Part shown: positions 37,964-47,530 of the stretch, piece after piece
How the letters are laid out: each line of letters starts with the position of its first letter
How positions within the stretch are numbered: the stretch's first letter is position 1
From: Duffyella gerundensis
Lineage (GTDB): Bacteria > Pseudomonadota > Gammaproteobacteria > Enterobacterales > Enterobacteriaceae
Assembly (NCBI RefSeq): GCF_001517405.1
Contig: NZ_LN907827.1
Location: 2,052,587-2,116,586 of the forward strand
DNA: 64,000 nt
Direction of reading: 5' to 3'
Notes under the pieces: generated by a model
The model's database searches: none
Told to the model about the DNA's origin: nothing
What the model saw: only the letters and a program-made list of their open reading frames with translations
Program-made: the position numbers and the translations under genes

Positions 37964-38593
37964 ATGAAAACACTGCCATTATTGTCAGTAGTAGCTGCGC
38001 TATTACTCAGTGGCTGCTCAGTGGGAAAATATGAGTACAGCCGGGAAGCGATGGAACGCGTTGATATGAGCGTAACGGGTATACCGACCATTCTGGGCCT
38101 CGGCACAATGGGTACCAGCATACCGCTCACGCCTGAATACAGCCTGACCGCTGCGCACGTGGCGAAGTTCGCCGTGCAGCGCGTAAAGGCCTACCATCCC
38201 TATTGCGATCTGGCGATCATTTATCATAAAAACGATTTGAAAACGCTGCCCGCTTTTCGTGCCGGTAAGCCGGGTGACGCGGTCAAAATGTTTGGTTATA
38301 GCTTTTATTCTGCCATGCCGGTCGAATCCAGCGGCGTTAATTTAGCGCGCACCGGCATTCGCAATGAGTGGAATAAAAGTCCCTGCATTGCTATGGCGTC
38401 AAACGCTGGCGTGGTGCAGGGTATGTCCGGCGGCGCGGTATATAACAGCGATAACACCGTTGCGGGCGTGATTATTGGTTATTCACGTGAAATTAAAAGT
38501 CGTCGCCGCGATCAGCCAGTGCTGAAAGATGTCTCGCTCTATATTCCTTATAGCGACTTCTCGAAATGGCTGGCGCGCGAAACCACTTCCTGA
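37964..38593 (+). CDS. trypsin-like serine protease lipoprotein
   Basis: 209 residues. Lipoprotein signal LLSGC with C18 and serine at +2, so an outer-membrane lipoprotein is expected. The remainder looks like a compact trypsin-fold protease: H65 in LTAAHV, D82 in CDLAIIY, S155 in QGMSGGAVY. C81 and C141 could form a disulfide. The family is not named to me. I use ATG 37964; GTG 37955 is the alternative and neither has a good ribosome site. It sits between the autotransporter and yciO in the accessory insertion. Confidence 0.75.
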   Translation: MKTLPLLSVVAALLLSGCSVGKYEYSREAMERVDMSVTGIPTILGLGTMGTSIPLTPEYSLTAAHVAKFAVQRVKAYHPYCDLAIIYHKNDLKTLPAFRAGKPGDAVKMFGYSFYSAMPVESSGVNLARTGIRNEWNKSPCIAMASNAGVVQGMSGGAVYNSDNTVAGVIIGYSREIKSRRRDQPVLKDVSLYIPYSDFSKWLARETTS

Positions 38594-38616
38594 ATAATCA
38601 TTAATACACCAAGCAG

Positions 38617-38646
38617 GCGCATTATTGTTTAAAAACAATAATGCGC
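38617..38646. terminator. 14-bp inverted repeat between convergent genes
   Basis: GCGCATTATTGTTT pairs perfectly with 38633-38646 around two bases, between the lipoprotein gene and yciO. The A/T-rich inner part could serve as half of a bidirectional terminator. Confidence 0.55.
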
Positions 38647-38653
38647 CGCGTAT

Positions 38654-39274
38654 TTATTCAAACGGTTTTGTCGGGCCTACGCCTTCGCGAATGATCTCCG
38701 GTGCGTCACCGGTGAGATCGATTACCGTGGTCGGATGCTGACCAATCGCCCCGCCATCGATAATTAAATCCACCACTTTGCCTATGCTGTGCTGAATATC
38801 TTCGGGATCGGACTCGGTAAAGTCATTGCCTGGCAACATTAACGAGGTCGACATCATCGGCTCGTTTAGCGCCTCCAGCAGCGCCAGAGCAATAGCGTTT
38901 GAAGGCACGCGTAATCCAATGGTTTTACGCTTGTCATTCATTAACCGCCGCGGCACCTCTTTCGTCGCCTTGAGGATAAAGGTATAGCTGCCCGGCGTAT
39001 TATTTTTAATCAGTCTGAATGCGCTGTTATCAACATAGGCGTAGGTCGACAGCTCAGAGAGATCGCGACACATCAGGGTGAAGTGATGGTTACCATCCAG
39101 CTGGCGAATACGGCAGATACGCTCCATAGCATTTTTGTCTTCCAGACGGCAGCCCAGCGCGTAGCCGGAATCCGTTGGGTAGACGATCACGCCGCCTTTA
39201 GTGAGGTATTCCACCGCCTGTTTAATCAGACGTGGTTGGGGATTCTCTGGATGTACGGGAAAAAGTTGACTCAT
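38654..39274 (-). CDS. yciO: YciO, YrdC/Sua5 family protein
   Basis: 206 residues as in E. coli. It has the YrdC fold (KGGVIVYPTDSGYALGC, RLMNDKRKTIGLRVP). Members of the family make threonylcarbamoyl-AMP for tRNA modification, but YciO does not replace TsaC, so its own role is unclear. It lies 12 bases downstream of rnm on the same strand and is likely cotranscribed. Confidence 0.96.
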   Translation of the reverse strand: MSQLFPVHPENPQPRLIKQAVEYLTKGGVIVYPTDSGYALGCRLEDKNAMERICRIRQLDGNHHFTLMCRDLSELSTYAYVDNSAFRLIKNNTPGSYTFILKATKEVPRRLMNDKRKTIGLRVPSNAIALALLEALNEPMMSTSLMLPGNDFTESDPEDIQHSIGKVVDLIIDGGAIGQHPTTVIDLTGDAPEIIREGVGPTKPFE

Positions 39275-39286
39275 AATATCCTCTTG

Positions 39287-40180
39287 TCACTGTGCCATAT
39301 CGACCAGCTGTGGCGTGATATGTGGATGGCGCGTCCAGACTGGCTCCACACCACCGGGCAACCACAGTTTTCGACCCAGCTCGATCCACGGGCAAGGTTG
39401 ATGAAAATCGGAACCTTGCGAAGCGGCCAGGTTATGATCTCTGGCGTAGACCGCCAGTTGGCTACGTTCATTGGGCGGTTGCTGACACTGCGCGACTTCC
39501 ATCGCATCGCCGCCGCTCAGGGTAAATTGGGCGATCAAACGCTTAAGCCATTTTGCTGAAAGTCCGTAGCGGCCAGGGTGCGCCAGTACCGCGCAGCCGC
39601 CCGAATGATGAATAGCATCAATGGCTTGTTTCATTGTACACCACTCTGGCGGCACGTAACCGGTTTTGCCCCTGGCCAGATAATTTTTAAACACCTGCGC
39701 CATATTCTCCGCTTTTCCCTGCTCGATTAAAAAGCGGGCGAAATGGCCACGGGTGATATTTTCGCCCTGAGCCAGCCGCTGCGCGCCAGCAAGCGCATCC
39801 GGTATGCGCGCCTTCTCCAGCCGCTCAGCAATACGTTCAGCCCGCTGCCAACGCGTGCTGGCCTGCCCGGCAAGAAAGGCGGTCAGCGCAGGATGGGCGA
39901 TATCCATGCCCAACCCGACAATGTGTATCTCATGATTCTCCCACAGCGTGGACGCCTCAACGCCAGCAACGATATGCAACGGCAGGTCGCTCTGCTGAAC
40001 CGCTGCGCGAGCGGGTACGACCCCGGCGACGGTATCGTGATCGGTGATCGCCAGCACACCTACTCGCATGTCCACCGCACGTTGCACCAGCGCTTCCGGG
40101 CTTAGCAGGCCATCGGAGGCGGTGGTATGGCTGTGCAGATCGTATAAAGGAAAGGTGCTATTGGGGATTGAAGCGGTCAA
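39287..40180 (-). CDS. rnm: RNase AM, PHP-domain 5'-3' exonuclease
   Basis: 297 residues with the chosen TTG start (E. coli 293). The PHP phosphoesterase motifs DLHSHTTASDG, ITDHDT, GVE, HPGRYGL and GSDFH bind metals. E. coli Rnm (YciV, TrpH) trims 5' ends of 5S, 16S and 23S rRNA. TTG at 40180 has CGGAG seven bases upstream and gives the expected short N-terminus. The in-frame ATG at 40255 would run into the trp promoter and adds 25 residues the family lacks. Confidence 0.9.
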   Translation of the reverse strand: MTASIPNSTFPLYDLHSHTTASDGLLSPEALVQRAVDMRVGVLAITDHDTVAGVVPARAAVQQSDLPLHIVAGVEASTLWENHEIHIVGLGMDIAHPALTAFLAGQASTRWQRAERIAERLEKARIPDALAGAQRLAQGENITRGHFARFLIEQGKAENMAQVFKNYLARGKTGYVPPEWCTMKQAIDAIHHSGGCAVLAHPGRYGLSAKWLKRLIAQFTLSGGDAMEVAQCQQPPNERSQLAVYARDHNLAASQGSDFHQPCPWIELGRKLWLPGGVEPVWTRHPHITPQLVDMAQ

Positions 40181-40248
40181 AGGTACTCCGGAAATCGTGG
40201 CAAACAACTGACATGATAACCAAAGCTGGCCGTCAGAGAAAAAGAGTA

Positions 40249-40277
40249 TTGACATTTTTCCGCTGAACCAGTTAACT
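40249..40277 (+). promoter_or_regulatory. trp operon promoter and TrpR operator
   Basis: TTGACA (40249-40254), a 17-bp spacer and TTAACT (40272-40277), identical to the E. coli trp boxes. The -10 lies inside the TrpR operator, a near-palindrome centred on GTTAAC with TAGTAC on the right. Tryptophan-bound TrpR would block initiation. Confidence 0.92.
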
Positions 40278-40310
40278 AGTACACAAGTTCACACGTATGG
40301 GGTGTTAATC

Positions 40311-40394
40311 ATGGCTCAGTTTGGTACGTCTTTAAATGGTTGGTGGCGCGCTTCTCCCGAATCAGGGCGACGTCGTCATGCACATTTCGCGTAA
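40311..40394 (+). CDS. trpL: trp leader peptide with tandem Trp codons
   Basis: 27 residues, MAQFGTSLNGWW then RASPESGRRRHAHFA. The two adjacent TGG codons at 40341-40346 sense charged tRNA-Trp for attenuation. E. coli TrpL has 14 residues; here the frame runs 15 codons past the Trp pair, into a basic tail, and stops 17 bases before the terminator stem. A GGGGT-type ribosome site precedes the ATG. Confidence 0.93.
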   Translation: MAQFGTSLNGWWRASPESGRRRHAHFA

Positions 40395-40411
40395 CTGCCG
40401 TGCAGACACCC

Positions 40412-40436
40412 AGCCCGCTTAAGCGGGCTTTTTTTT
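40412..40436 (+). terminator. trp attenuator
   Basis: AGCCCGC (40412-40418), TTAA loop, GCGGGCT, then eight Ts. This is the 3:4 hairpin between trpL and trpE. The competing 2:3 antiterminator was not resolved by eye. Confidence 0.93.
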
Positions 40437-40459
40437 GAGTGAAATTCAGAGAAATCATC

Positions 40460-42022
40460 ATGCCAAATGCGAAACCTACAGTGAAGTTGATTACCGGGAA
40501 TGCGCCTTATCGCGAAGATCCGGCCGCGGTATTCCATCAGTTATGCGGCGCACGTCCGGCAAGCCTGCTGCTTGAGTCAGCGGATATTGACAGCAAACAT
40601 AATTTAAAAAGCCTGCTGATCGTCGACAGCGCGCTGCGGATTACCGCGCTGGACAACGTGGTCACCCTTCAGGCGCTGTCTGAAAATGGCCGCGCGCTGC
40701 TGCCGCTGCTGGATGCCGCGCTGCCTGCCAGCGTCATCAACCAGCCCCGCCCTGATGGCCGTGAGCTGCGTTTCCCCGCCGTTGAGGACGTTCAGGATGA
40801 AGATTCACGTCTGCAGTCGCTGTCGGTGTTTGATGCCCTGCGCCTGCTGCCGCAGTTAGTGAATACGCCAGAAGATGAGCGCGAAGCGATGCTGCTCGGT
40901 GGCCTGTTCGCCTACGATCTGGTAGCTGGCTTTGAGTCCCTGCCCGCGCTGGATAACCACCAGCGCTGCCCGGATTTCTGCTTCTATCTGGCCGAAACCC
41001 TACTGGTGATCGACCATCAGAGCCGCAGCGCACGTTTACAGGCGAGCCTGTTTACACCGTCTACTCATGAGTTTCAGCGTTTGCAGGGCCGCATCGAGCA
41101 GCTGCACGGACAGATGCTGCAACCGGCGCCCGCATTGCCGGTGCAACAGGTGGAAAGCATGACGCTGAACTGCAGCCAGAGCGATGAAGCGTACTGTGAT
41201 GTCGTACGCAATATGCAGCAGGCGATTCGCGTGGGTGAGATTTTTCAGGTCGTGCCCTCACGCCGCTTCTCACTGCCTTGCCCTTCTCCGCTGGCGGCTT
41301 ATGACACACTGAAGCGCAGCAACCCAAGCCCGTACATGTTCTTTATGCAGGACAATGACTTCACGCTGTTCGGCGCCTCGCCTGAAAGCTCACTGAAATA
41401 TGACGCGCAGTCGCGGCAGATTGAAATCTACCCCATCGCCGGTTCACGCCCACGGGGCCGTCATGCCGATGGTTCACTCGATCGCGATCTCGACAGCCGC
41501 ATTGAGCTGGAAATGCGTACCGATCATAAAGAGCTGGCTGAACACCTGATGCTGGTTGATCTGGCGCGCAACGATCTGGCCCGTATCTGTGAACCCGGCA
41601 GCCGCTATGTTGCCGACCTGACTAAAGTCGATCGTTACTCTTTTATTATGCATCTGGTTTCACGCGTGGTCGGTACGCTGCGTAACGATCTGGATGTGCT
41701 GCACGCCTATCGCGCCTGTATGAACATGGGCACGCTGAGCGGTGCACCAAAAGTTCGCGCCATGCAGTTAATCGCTGCTGCTGAAGGCACGCGACGCGGC
41801 AGCTACGGCGGCGCAGTGGGCTACTTTACCGCCAGTGGCGATCTCGACACCTGTATCGTGATTCGCTCCGCCTATGTTGAAGATGGCATCGCCACCGTAC
41901 AGGCTGGCGCTGGCGTGGTGCTCGACTCCAATCCGCAGGCGGAAGCCGATGAGAGCCGTAATAAAGCACGCGCCGTGCTGCGCGCCATCGCTACTGCCCA
42001 TCACTGCAAGGAGATCTTCTGA
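40460..42022 (+). CDS. trpE: anthranilate synthase component I
   Basis: 520 residues as in E. coli. With TrpG it makes anthranilate from chorismate and glutamine. The tryptophan feedback site LLESA (near residue 38) and the catalytic end ([52 protein letters not shown]) are present. ATG 40460 (MPNAKP) rather than the GTG 21 bases upstream, by homology. The stop TGA shares a base with trpG. Confidence 0.98.
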   Translation: MPNAKPTVKLITGNAPYREDPAAVFHQLCGARPASLLLESADIDSKHNLKSLLIVDSALRITALDNVVTLQALSENGRALLPLLDAALPASVINQPRPDGRELRFPAVEDVQDEDSRLQSLSVFDALRLLPQLVNTPEDEREAMLLGGLFAYDLVAGFESLPALDNHQRCPDFCFYLAETLLVIDHQSRSARLQASLFTPSTHEFQRLQGRIEQLHGQMLQPAPALPVQQVESMTLNCSQSDEAYCDVVRNMQQAIRVGEIFQVVPSRRFSLPCPSPLAAYDTLKRSNPSPYMFFMQDNDFTLFGASPESSLKYDAQSRQIEIYPIAGSRPRGRHADGSLDRDLDSRIELEMRTDHKELAEHLMLVDLARNDLARICEPGSRYVADLTKVDRYSFIMHLVSRVVGTLRNDLDVLHAYRACMNMGTLSGAPKVRAMQLIAAAEGTRRGSYGGAVGYFTASGDLDTCIVIRSAYVEDGIATVQAGAGVVLDSNPQAEADESRNKARAVLRAIATAHHCKEIF

Positions 42023-42600
42023 TGGCCGATATCTTACTGCTCGATAATATCGACTCCTTTACCTATAACCTCGTCGACCAGTTACGCACCTTCGGCCATA
42101 ACGTGGTGATTTATCGCAACAGCGTGCCGGCAGAAACGTTAATTGAACGTCTGCAGCACATGGAAAATCCAATACTGATGCTGTCGCCTGGTCCCGGCGC
42201 ACCGGCAGACGCGGGCTGCATGCCTGAGCTTCTACAACGCCTGCGCGGCGAACTGCCAATTATCGGTATCTGCCTCGGTCATCAGGCGATTGTCGAAGCC
42301 TATGGCGGCCATGTTGGCCAGGCGGGCGAAATTCTGCATGGCAAAGCCTCTGCCGTGACCCATGACGACAGCGCCATGTTTGTCGGGCTACCTAATCCGC
42401 TGCCAGTGGCGCGTTATCACTCGCTGGTTGGCAGCAACACGCCACAGGAACTCACGGTGAATGCCACCTTTAACGGCATGGTGATGGCGGTGCGTCATGA
42501 AGGCGATCGCGTCTGCGGCTTCCAGTTCCACCCGGAATCGATATTGACCACGCACGGCGCAACCCTGCTGGAACAGACTTTAGCCTGGGCACTGGCGTAA
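42022..42600 (+). CDS. trpG: anthranilate synthase component II (glutamine amidotransferase)
   Basis: 192 residues, a free-standing class I amidotransferase. The triad is C84 (GICLGHQ) and the His/Glu of FQFHPES. In E. coli this domain is fused to TrpD; here a stop and a new ribosome site separate them. It starts on the last base of the trpE stop. PabA is the paralogue, but operon position identifies TrpG. Confidence 0.97.
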   Translation: MADILLLDNIDSFTYNLVDQLRTFGHNVVIYRNSVPAETLIERLQHMENPILMLSPGPGAPADAGCMPELLQRLRGELPIIGICLGHQAIVEAYGGHVGQAGEILHGKASAVTHDDSAMFVGLPNPLPVARYHSLVGSNTPQELTVNATFNGMVMAVRHEGDRVCGFQFHPESILTTHGATLLEQTLAWALA

Positions 42601-42613
42601 CAAGGAGAAGCAC

Positions 42614-43615
42614 ATGCAAAACTTACTGGAGAAGCTTTACCAGGCGCAAACCCTTACTCAGGATGAGAGCCACCAGCTGTTTAGCGCGATTATCAGTGGT
42701 CAGCTGGAGCCTACTCAGCTGGCAGGTGCGCTGGTTGCCATGAAGGTGCGCGGCGAAAGGCCGGAAGAAATCGCCGGTGCGGCGTCAGCGCTGCTGGCGG
42801 ATGCCAAACCTTTTCCCCGTCCCGATTACGCTTTTGCGGATATCGTTGGCACCGGCGGCGACGGCAGCAACAGTATCAATATTTCCACCGCCAGCGCCTT
42901 TGTTGCCGCTGCCTGTGGCCTGAAGGTGGCGAAACATGGCAACCGCAGCGTGTCCAGCAAATCCGGCTCCTCCGACCTGCTGGCCGCGTTTGGCATCAGC
43001 CTGGATTTGCCTGCTGAGCAGGCGCGCCAGGCGCTGGACGATCTCAACGTCTGTTTTTTGTTTGCGCCGCAGTATCACAGTGGCTTCCGTCATGCGATGC
43101 CGGTACGTCAGCAGCTGAAAACGCGGACGCTGTTTAACGTACTTGGCCCGTTGATCAACCCGGCTCGTCCGCCGCTGGCGGTGATCGGTGTTTACAGCCC
43201 GGAACTGGTGCTGCCGATTGCACAGACGTTGCGCGTTCTCGGCTATCATCGCGCGGCGGTGGTACACGGTGGCGGCATGGATGAAGTGGCAGTGCACAGC
43301 GCAACCTTAGTAGCAGAGCTGCGCGAAGGTGAAATCACCAGCTATCAGCTCTCGCCGGAAGACTTTGGCTGCAGCATGCACAGCCAGGATGCGCTGGCAG
43401 GCGGCACGCCGGAAGAAAATCGTGACATTCTCACACGTTTACTTCAGGGTAATGGCGACCTCGCACACGAGGAAGCCGTCGCCGTTAACGTCGCGATGCT
43501 TTTAAAAGTTTTTGGACATGAAGACCTGCGCGAAAACGCTCAGCGTGCGCTGGCTGTTATCCGTAGCGGCCAACCTTATGAGCGTGTTACCGCGCTGGCA
43601 GCCAGGAGAGGTTAA
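42614..43615 (+). CDS. trpD: anthranilate phosphoribosyltransferase
   Basis: 333 residues. It joins PRPP to anthranilate. The PRPP loop [14 protein letters not shown] and [15 protein letters not shown] are intact. ATG 42614 follows CAAGGAG. It is separate from trpG, as in Serratia and unlike E. coli. A strong ribosome site for trpC lies in its last codons. Confidence 0.98.
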   Translation: MQNLLEKLYQAQTLTQDESHQLFSAIISGQLEPTQLAGALVAMKVRGERPEEIAGAASALLADAKPFPRPDYAFADIVGTGGDGSNSINISTASAFVAAACGLKVAKHGNRSVSSKSGSSDLLAAFGISLDLPAEQARQALDDLNVCFLFAPQYHSGFRHAMPVRQQLKTRTLFNVLGPLINPARPPLAVIGVYSPELVLPIAQTLRVLGYHRAAVVHGGGMDEVAVHSATLVAELREGEITSYQLSPEDFGCSMHSQDALAGGTPEENRDILTRLLQGNGDLAHEEAVAVNVAMLLKVFGHEDLRENAQRALAVIRSGQPYERVTALAARRG

Positions 43616-43617
43616 TC

Positions 43618-44979
43618 ATGCAGGACACCGTACTGACAAAAATCGTGCAGGATAAGGCCATTTGGGTCAATGCACGTCGGGCACAACAGCCTTTAGCCTC
43701 GTTCCAGAATGCGATCACCCCCGCCACGCGCCACTTTTATGAAGCGCTTAAGGGCACGCGCACCGTATTTATTCTGGAATGCAAAAAAGCATCGCCTTCC
43801 AAAGGCGTTATCCGCGAGGATTTCGATCCTGCCGCCATTGCTGACGTCTACCGTCATTACGCCTCTGCCGTGTCGGTCTTAACCGACGAAAAATATTTCC
43901 AGGGCAGCTTTGATTTCCTGCCGGTGGTGAGCGCCGCGCTGACGCAACCGGTGCTGTGCAAAGACTTCATCATTGATCCTTACCAGATTTATCTGGCGCG
44001 TCACTATCAGGCCGATGCCATTCTGCTGATGCTGTCGGTGCTGAATGATGACGAGTATCGCCAGCTTGCCGCCGTGGCGCACAGCCTGAACATGGGCGTG
44101 CTGACCGAAGTAAGCAATGAAGAAGAGCTGGAGCGCGCGATTGCACTGGAAGCAAAAGTGGTGGGCATCAATAATCGCGATCTGCGCGATCTGTCGATCG
44201 ATCTCAATCGCACCCGCGAACTGGCGCCGCGCCTTTCTCATGGTGTAACGGTGATCAGCGAATCGGGCATCAATACCTATGCGCAGATCCGTGAGCTGAG
44301 CAACTTTGCCAACGGTTTTCTGATCGGCTCAGCGCTGATGGCAGAACAGGATCTGCACGCCGCCGTGCGCCGCGTGCTGACCGGCGAAAACAAAGTGTGC
44401 GGCCTGACCCGGACGGAAGATGCGCAAACCGCGCATGCGGCCGGCGCCATTTTCGGTGGCCTGATTTTTGCCGCGGGTTCACCGCGCCAGATTGATGTCA
44501 GCCAGGCTGCGCGCGTGATTGCCGCGGCGCCGCTGAAATATGTTGGCGTATTCCGCAATGCGCCCGTTGAAGAAGTGGCGCAGGTGGCCTGCGAGCTGGG
44601 CCTTGCTGCGGTGCAGCTGCACGGTGATGAAGATCGTGACTTTGTGGCTGCCCTGCGCGATATGCTGCCCGCCAGCACGCAGATCTGGAAGGCGTTTAGC
44701 GTCAAAGAGACCTTGCCTGCGCGTGACTGGCCGCACGTCGATCGCTACGTGCTGGATAACGGCGCCGGCGGCAGCGGTCAACGCTTCGACTGGAATCTGC
44801 TGCAGGGTGAAAAGCTGGACAACGTTCTGTTGGCAGGCGGACTGGCCGCCGACAATGCGGTCTCTGCCGCCCAGTTGGGCTGTGCCGGCCTGGACTTTAA
44901 CTCCGGCGTTGAAAGCGCACCCGGCATCAAAGATCACAGCAAACTTGCCGCCGTGTTTCAAACACTGCGCGCCTACTGA
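43618..44979 (+). CDS. trpC: bifunctional IGP synthase / PRA isomerase
   Basis: 453 residues, the E. coli arrangement of TrpC and TrpF in one chain. The IGPS half (~1-255) shows [24 protein letters not shown] and INNRDL; the PRAI half (~256-453) starts [12 protein letters not shown] with its catalytic Cys. Starts two bases after trpD. The spacer to trpB contains an 8-bp hairpin (TCGGGGCG/CGCCCCGA, near 44983-45009). Confidence 0.98.
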   Translation: MQDTVLTKIVQDKAIWVNARRAQQPLASFQNAITPATRHFYEALKGTRTVFILECKKASPSKGVIREDFDPAAIADVYRHYASAVSVLTDEKYFQGSFDFLPVVSAALTQPVLCKDFIIDPYQIYLARHYQADAILLMLSVLNDDEYRQLAAVAHSLNMGVLTEVSNEEELERAIALEAKVVGINNRDLRDLSIDLNRTRELAPRLSHGVTVISESGINTYAQIRELSNFANGFLIGSALMAEQDLHAAVRRVLTGENKVCGLTRTEDAQTAHAAGAIFGGLIFAAGSPRQIDVSQAARVIAAAPLKYVGVFRNAPVEEVAQVACELGLAAVQLHGDEDRDFVAALRDMLPASTQIWKAFSVKETLPARDWPHVDRYVLDNGAGGSGQRFDWNLLQGEKLDNVLLAGGLAADNAVSAAQLGCAGLDFNSGVESAPGIKDHSKLAAVFQTLRAY

Positions 44980-45026
44980 TTCATCGGGGCGGCGGCGATC
45001 GCCCCGAACTGAGAAAGGGAGACATA

Positions 45027-46217
45027 ATGACGCTTTTAAATCCATGGTTTGGTGAGTACGGCGGCATGTTCGTACCACAAATTCTTATGCCGGCGCTCAA
45101 TCAGCTTGAAGCGGCGTTTGTTGAGGCGCAGCAGGATCCTGCGTTTCAGGCGGAGTTCACCGATCTGCTGAAAAACTATGCCGGTCGCCCTACCGCGCTG
45201 ACGCTCTGTCAGAACCTGACCAAAGGCACCAAAACCCGCCTCTATCTGAAACGTGAAGATCTGCTGCACGGCGGCGCGCACAAAACTAACCAGGTGCTGG
45301 GTCAGGCGCTGTTAGCGAAGCGCATGGGCAAAAAAGAGATCATCGCAGAGACCGGCGCCGGTCAGCACGGCGTGGCATCAGCGCTGGCCTGCGCACTGCT
45401 CGGCCTGAAGTGCCGCATTTATATGGGCGCGAAAGATATTGAACGTCAGTCGCCTAACGTTTTCCGTATGCGGCTGATGGGCGCGGAAGTTATTCCGGTA
45501 CACAGCGGTTCCGCCACGCTGAAAGATGCCTGTAACGAAGCGCTGCGCGACTGGTCCGGCAGCTATGAAACGTCACATTACATGCTCGGCACCGCCGCTG
45601 GTCCGCATCCTTTCCCGACCATCGTGCGCGAATTCCAACGCATGATCGGCGAAGAGACCAAAGCGCAGATTCTGGAAAAAGAGGGCCGTCTGCCTGATGC
45701 GCTGCTGGCCTGCGTGGGCGGTGGTTCCAATGCCATCGGTATGTTTGCCGATTTCATCGACGATACCGAGGTTAAGCTGATCGGCATTGAGCCCGGCGGA
45801 CACGGCATTGAAAGCGGTGAGCACGGCGCGCCGCTCAAGCATGGCCGTACCGGCATCTATTTCGGCATGAAAGCGCCGATGATGCAGACCGAAGATGGTC
45901 AGATCGAAGAGTCTTATTCGATTTCAGCCGGCCTGGACTTTCCGTCGGTAGGACCGCAGCACGCGCACCTCAACAGTATTGGTCGCGCAGACTACGTTTC
46001 GATCACCGATACCGAAGCGCTGGACGCGTTCAAGCTACTTTGCCGCTCAGAAGGGATTATTCCGGCGCTGGAATCGTCGCATGCGCTGGCACATGCGCTG
46101 AAAATGATACATGCCGAACCGGAGAAAGAGCAGCTGCTGGTGGTTAATCTCTCCGGCCGCGGTGATAAAGACATCTTCACCGTTCACGACATTCTGACCG
46201 CGCAGGGAGAAATCTGA
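45027..46217 (+). CDS. trpB: tryptophan synthase beta chain
   Basis: 396 residues (E. coli 397). PLP lysine K86 (GGAHKTN) and the phosphate loop GGGSNAIG are present; so is [11 protein letters not shown]. It joins indole and serine within the alpha2-beta2 complex. GAAAGGGAG precedes the ATG. Its TGA overlaps the trpA start by a base, coupling equal synthesis. Confidence 0.98.
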   Translation: MTLLNPWFGEYGGMFVPQILMPALNQLEAAFVEAQQDPAFQAEFTDLLKNYAGRPTALTLCQNLTKGTKTRLYLKREDLLHGGAHKTNQVLGQALLAKRMGKKEIIAETGAGQHGVASALACALLGLKCRIYMGAKDIERQSPNVFRMRLMGAEVIPVHSGSATLKDACNEALRDWSGSYETSHYMLGTAAGPHPFPTIVREFQRMIGEETKAQILEKEGRLPDALLACVGGGSNAIGMFADFIDDTEVKLIGIEPGGHGIESGEHGAPLKHGRTGIYFGMKAPMMQTEDGQIEESYSISAGLDFPSVGPQHAHLNSIGRADYVSITDTEALDAFKLLCRSEGIIPALESSHALAHALKMIHAEPEKEQLLVVNLSGRGDKDIFTVHDILTAQGEI

Positions 46218-47023
46218 TGGAGCGTTATCAGCAACTGTTTAACCGCCTTGCCGAACGCAAGGAAGGCGCCTTTGTGCCCTTTGTTACCCTCGGCGATCCC
46301 TCTCCGGAACTGTCGCTGCAGATTATCGACGCGCTGGTCGCGGGCGGTGCCGATGCGCTGGAGCTGGGCATTCCCTTCTCCGATCCGCTGGCTGATGGCC
46401 CAACCATTCAGAATGCCACGCTGCGCGCCTTCGCTTCCGGCACCACGCCAGCGCGCTGCTTCGAGATGCTGGCCACAGTAAGGCAGAAGTATCCCGATCT
46501 GCCAATCGGCCTGCTGATGTACGCCAACCTGGTATTCACCAACGGCGTTGACAGTTTTTATGCCCGCTGTGCGGAAGTGGGTGTCGATTCCGTTCTGGTG
46601 GCCGACGTGCCGGTGGAACAGTCTGCGCCTTTCCGCGAAGCAGCGATGAAGCACAACGTGGCGCCAATATTTATCTGTCCGCCGAATGCTGATGACGATT
46701 TGCTGCGTGAAATCGCCTCGCACGGCCGCGGCTACACCTATCTGCTGTCGCGAGCGGGCGTCACCGGCGCAGAAAATCGCGCTCAGCTGCCGTTGAAGCA
46801 TCTGGTCGATAAGCTGAAAGAGTACAATGCGGCGCCTTCTCTGCAGGGATTTGGTATTTCTGAACCTTCGCAGGTCAAAGAGGCGATTGCGCTGGGTGCC
46901 GCAGGTGCGATCTCCGGCTCGGCTATCGTAAAAATCATCGAAAAACATCATGCCACGCCGGATGTGATGCTGGCTGAACTGCAGCAGTTTGTCAGCAACC
47001 TGAAGGCAGCCACGCGTCAATAA
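46217..47023 (+). CDS. trpA: tryptophan synthase alpha chain
   Basis: 268 residues as in E. coli. It cleaves indole-3-glycerol phosphate to indole. Catalytic Glu and Asp lie in [15 protein letters not shown]; the loop SRAGVTG closes the active site. Last gene of the operon, with a terminator right after. Confidence 0.98.
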   Translation: MERYQQLFNRLAERKEGAFVPFVTLGDPSPELSLQIIDALVAGGADALELGIPFSDPLADGPTIQNATLRAFASGTTPARCFEMLATVRQKYPDLPIGLLMYANLVFTNGVDSFYARCAEVGVDSVLVADVPVEQSAPFREAAMKHNVAPIFICPPNADDDLLREIASHGRGYTYLLSRAGVTGAENRAQLPLKHLVDKLKEYNAAPSLQGFGISEPSQVKEAIALGAAGAISGSAIVKIIEKHHATPDVMLAELQQFVSNLKAATRQ

Positions 47024-47029
47024 TAATCT

Positions 47030-47058
47030 GTGCCTTATCGCTGGATAAGGCACTCTTT
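47030..47058 (+). terminator. terminator of the trp operon
   Basis: GTGCCTTATC/GATAAGGCAC, a 10-bp perfect stem with a GCTG loop, followed by TCTTT. Confidence 0.82.
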
Positions 47059-47173
47059 CCCCTCTCTTTTATTTTCTTTCGCCATTTGTAGTTCCGCCAA
47101 TCCTGAACCACACTTATGACGTATTCACCGCCCGGTGAAGCGTGACCAATGATTACGACAGGGAGATAAAATA

Positions 47174-47488
47174 ATGAAGATGGTTAAAGTCCTGGCAAGC
47201 GCAGCAATGGCAGCAGTAGTGGCATTAACGTTAAGTGCCTGTGCCCCAACACCAACCAAAGAAGGCACTGGCGGTTATATCGATGACACCGTGGTAACCA
47301 CCAAAGTTAAAACCCAGCTGCTGGGCGATGACGCGCTGAAATCACGCGAAATCAACGTTGAAACCTTTAAAGGCCGTGTGCAGCTGAGCGGTTTTGTTTC
47401 CTCGCCACAGATGGCGCGTCACGCGGTAGAAGTGACCCGTAGCGTACCAGGCGTGAAATCTGTTGTGAACAACATGCAGGTTAAATAA
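47174..47488 (+). CDS. BON-domain lipoprotein
   Basis: 104 residues. Lipoprotein signal ending LSAC, then one BON domain (~40-104; ETFKGRVQLSGFVSS and VPGVKSVVNNMQVK). BON domains bind membranes or other envelope parts; relatives are OsmY and DolP. Alanine at +2 predicts the outer membrane. AGGGAG lies nine bases upstream of the ATG. It is monocistronic and ends in a strong terminator. E. coli has no such gene between trpA and ompW. Confidence 0.88.
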   Translation: MKMVKVLASAAMAAVVALTLSACAPTPTKEGTGGYIDDTVVTTKVKTQLLGDDALKSREINVETFKGRVQLSGFVSSPQMARHAVEVTRSVPGVKSVVNNMQVK

Positions 47489-47499
47489 GTTTATTGATC

Positions 47500-47527
47500 A
47501 ACCGGGCCCTGCGGCCCGGTTTTTTTA
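47500..47527 (+). terminator. terminator after the BON lipoprotein gene
   Basis: ACCGGGCC/GGCCCGGT with a 4-nt loop and about six Ts. It reaches almost to the ompW stop. Confidence 0.9.
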
Positions 47528-47530
47528 TGT

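Noticed and set aside
46184..47053. 289-codon minus-strand frame opposite trpA
   Set aside because: Antisense to the trp operon, with basic low-similarity composition typical of shadow frames.
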